Under the pieces are notes generated by a model that was given only the letters and a program-made list of their open reading frames with translations, had not been told where the DNA came from and did not search any database. Both the position numbers and the translations under genes were made by a program. From positions 1-7,455 of the forward strand of contig JAEUSS010000543.1 in assembly GCA_016788685.1 (NCBI GenBank): a stretch of DNA of 7,455 bases, given 5' to 3'. Each line of letters starts with the position of its first letter. The first letter of the stretch is position 1. Positions 6,179-7,455 of the stretch are shown here, one piece after another. The DNA comes from Prolixibacteraceae bacterium. Its GTDB lineage: Bacteria; Bacteroidota; Bacteroidia; Bacteroidales; Prolixibacteraceae.

Positions 6179-6832
6179 ATGAAAACAACAAACAATGCTC
6201 AGGAAACAGTTAAAAGTCAGTTGAATACAATGGTGTTACGCGGAAGCGCAGTTGTCGCCGTTATAGCATTAATCAGTCTGAGTGTGTCGGCTCAGGAGTT
6301 CTGGAAGCAACTCTTAACCGCCAATGCTTCCGTTCAGGCCTATATTCAAACAGCTGCAGAACCTTCTGAATTTAAAAAAGCTGATGCTGTTATCGACGCT
6401 GTCCGTGCAGAGCTTGCAGAGAAAAGTTTCAATTTCCCGCAAGCAATGACCATAGAATCAGAAAAAGAAAAGGAACTGGAAATTGAGGACTGGATGACAA
6501 GCAGAACTTTATTTGGTAGTAATACCGCTGCCTTTGTTGATGAAAAGGATGAACCTCTTGATTTGGAAGGCTGGATGATTAATGGTTCAAATTTCGGAAC
6601 CCAGGCAGCCACTTTTGCCGATGAGGCAGAACCTGCATTGAGAATAGAAGCCTGGATGACCGATGAAACCCGCTTTTCAAATGCAACAGAAATACTTACC
6701 GAGCGGGAGGCTGAGCTCAGGCTTGAGGACTGGATGACTGATGACGTCCACTTTAGCAATAAAAGCGAACTGGAAAACAGTCATTTGCATTTGGAAGCCT
6801 GGATGGCTGATAATAATTACTGGGACTTTTAA
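6179..6832 (+). CDS. Secreted acidic WM-repeat protein, family not recognised
   Basis: I cannot name this family. The 217-residue product begins with a long, Lys-containing N-region (1-21), a hydrophobic core (VVAVIALISLSV, 25-36) and a plausible signal peptidase I site after SVSA (A38/Q39), so export across the inner membrane is likely; it has no lipobox cysteine and no cysteine at all. Residues 40-90 form an Ala-rich, probably helical segment. Residues 97-217 hold five repeats of L-x-[IL]-E-x-W-M-x(5)-[FW], with tryptophans at 105, 132, 159, 185 and 208 (spacing 27, 27, 26, 23); the last repeat reaches the C-terminus (YWDF). The mature part has about 39 acidic and 14 basic residues by my count. 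It is first in an operon with a PadR regulator and a PspC-type protein, which suggests a periplasmic or surface role in envelope homeostasis (inference). Confidence 0.85.
   Translation: MKTTNNAQETVKSQLNTMVLRGSAVVAVIALISLSVSAQEFWKQLLTANASVQAYIQTAAEPSEFKKADAVIDAVRAELAEKSFNFPQAMTIESEKEKELEIEDWMTSRTLFGSNTAAFVDEKDEPLDLEGWMINGSNFGTQAATFADEAEPALRIEAWMTDETRFSNATEILTEREAELRLEDWMTDDVHFSNKSELENSHLHLEAWMADNNYWDF
6467..6829 (+). repeat. Five WM repeats inside the secreted protein
   Basis: The units are centred on LEIEDWM, LDLEGWM, LRIEAWM, LRLEDWM and LHLEAWM, each followed by five variable residues and then F, F, F, F or W. In DNA each core contains CTGGATG. Between cores the sequence varies and often includes Asn, Phe or Ala-rich stretches (AAFVDEKDEP, AATFADEAEP). 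The first two intervals resemble each other best, which suggests tandem duplication followed by drift. Confidence 0.85.
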
Positions 6833-6834
6833 TC

Positions 6835-6852
6835 ATCCGTTTGGTCACGGAT
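6835..6852 (+). repeat. Hairpin just after the WM-repeat gene
   Basis: ATCCGT (6835-6840) and ACGGAT (6847-6852) are 6-base arms with a 6-base loop, starting 2 bases after the stop codon. There is no T-tract, so it is not a standard terminator. It could trim or protect the 3' end of the first cistron and change the ratio of WM protein to PadR. Confidence 0.35.
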
Positions 6853-6891
6853 TCGGTTGAGGAGAATTAGAAAAGCCAAAAAAATCAAAGT

Positions 6892-6899
6892 AAAGGAGG
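6892..6899 (+). promoter_or_regulatory. Strong Shine-Dalgarno of the PadR gene
   Basis: AAAGGAGG lies 7 bases before the ATG at 6907, close to a perfect anti-SD match and unusual for Bacteroidota. It fixes the start codon. Confidence 0.8.
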
Positions 6900-6906
6900 C
6901 AAAGCC

Positions 6907-7236
6907 ATGAAAACAGAAAACACAAAAGCTCAGATGCGAAAAGGGGTACTGGAGTATTGTATACTCCTGATTCTGGAGAATAAACCTCTTTATGTAAGCG
7001 ATATTATTCAAGATATGGAAAGGTCGAAAATGATTGTGGTGGAGGGAACGCTTTATCCGATGCTTACCCGGCTGAAAAACGAAGGTTACCTCGGATACCG
7101 TTGGGAAGAGTCACTTCAGGGGCCGCCACGCAAATACTACGAACTAACCGAAGCGGGCAAACTTTTCCTGAATGAACTTGGAAATGCCTGGAATGAGTTG
7201 GTTGAAGCTGTTCTTCACATCAGCAACCGCAAATAG
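6907..7236 (+). CDS. PadR-family transcriptional regulator
   Basis: Small winged-helix DNA-binding protein, probably a dimeric repressor. The 109 residues fit the short PadR subfamily (about 110 residues, one C-terminal helix). The core runs from KGVLEYCILLILE (12-24) through the recognition-helix signature VEGTLYPMLTRLKNEGYL (45-62) to the wing RWEESLQGPPRKYYELTEAG (65-84). The C-terminal helix (86-106) would make the dimer contact. The gene starts 74 bases after the WM-repeat gene and ends 46 bases before a PspC-type gene, an order I know from Bacteroidota, where such PadR proteins accompany PspC-domain proteins. It probably controls its own operon, perhaps through the dyad at 6028-6044. 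The inducing signal cannot be read from the sequence. Confidence 0.93.
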   Translation: MKTENTKAQMRKGVLEYCILLILENKPLYVSDIIQDMERSKMIVVEGTLYPMLTRLKNEGYLGYRWEESLQGPPRKYYELTEAGKLFLNELGNAWNELVEAVLHISNRK

Positions 7237-7282
7237 CTGAATGGATTATCCGATTTCAAAAAAAACATAAACAACAGAAGCC

Positions 7283-7455
7283 ATGAAAAAGACATTCTCA
7301 ATAAATATTAGCGGCAGTGTTTTCCACATCGAAGACGATGCTTTCGGGAAACTGCAGGCATATCTGCAATTGCTGAACGGTTATTTCGGAAATCAGGCCG
7401 GAGGTCAGGAAATCTTGCAGGACATCGAAGCACGGATTGCCGAATTGCTTCAGGA
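7283..7455 (+). CDS. PspC-domain-type envelope protein, N-terminus only (cut by window end)
   Basis: Only 57 codons plus two bases are visible. The translation begins MKKTFSINISGSVFHIEDDA and continues with a helix-forming stretch ending in ILQDIEARIAELLQ. This N-terminal domain (a short beta segment, then a dipeptide HI and an acidic patch, then the DIEARIAEL helix) is what I know from Bacteroidota proteins that carry a PspC transmembrane domain further on; that domain lies outside the window. PspC-like proteins sit in the inner membrane and respond to envelope stress. The ATG at 7283 has a weak ribosome site (AGAAG, 2 bases away) and follows PadR by 46 bases, consistent with one operon. The identification rests on pattern memory of the N-terminus and on context. 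Confidence 0.78.
   Translation, partial: MKKTFSINISGSVFHIEDDAFGKLQAYLQLLNGYFGNQAGGQEILQDIEARIAELLQ

Noticed and set aside
6346..6759. 137-codon minus-strand ORF rich in Ser, Val and Ala
   Set aside because: Antisense shadow of the WM-repeat gene; no ribosome site or promoter, and the composition follows from the acidic repeats opposite.
6829..7011. 60-codon minus-strand ORF with a hydrophobic stretch that could look like a small membrane protein
   Set aside because: Antisense to the PadR start and leader; no supporting promoter or Shine-Dalgarno on that strand, and the plus-strand genes are certain.

Overview
The window looks like chromosome of a Bacteroidota bacterium, probably an environmental Bacteroidia/Marinilabiliales-like lineage (the family is inference). 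The signs are: -7 promoter elements of the Bacteroidota form TAnnTTTG upstream of several genes; mostly weak or absent Shine-Dalgarno sites; a MiaA with the GTGKD signature, which I associate with this phylum; a long orphan GroES-like protein; and a PadR gene followed by a protein with the N-terminus typical of Bacteroidota PspC-domain proteins. There is no rRNA, tRNA, CRISPR array, insertion sequence or phage gene.

Layout. 1-5756 holds seven housekeeping or metabolic genes in alternating orientation: map (-), an acyl-ACP thioesterase (+), miaA (-), smpB (+), a class I aspartate-type aminotransferase (-), an alpha/beta hydrolase (-) and a GroES-like protein (-). Most are single-gene units; the GroES-like gene and the hydrolase overlap by 20 bases and form one unit. 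A strong bidirectional terminator separates smpB from the aminotransferase. Common themes are protein maturation and quality control (Map, SmpB, GroES-like) and tRNA modification (MiaA).

5757-6178 is a 422-base AT-rich regulatory region without a credible gene. It carries a promoter for the GroES-like gene on the minus strand, a good Bacteroidota promoter on the plus strand, an inverted repeat over the plus-strand start site, and two identical 13-base palindromic elements 74 bases apart.

6179 to the right edge is a plus-strand operon and the most interesting part. It encodes (i) a secreted, very acidic, cysteine-free 217-residue protein with five C-terminal repeats of the form L-x-[IL]-E-x-W-M-x(5)-[FW], which I cannot assign to a named family; (ii) a 109-residue PadR-family repressor; and (iii) the first 57 codons of a PspC-type envelope protein, cut by the window end. 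The first two genes have near-identical initiation regions with unusually strong Shine-Dalgarno sites. A reasonable inference is a PadR-controlled envelope-stress or membrane-homeostasis module in which the WM-repeat protein is the exported component. Nothing in the sequence alone proves this.
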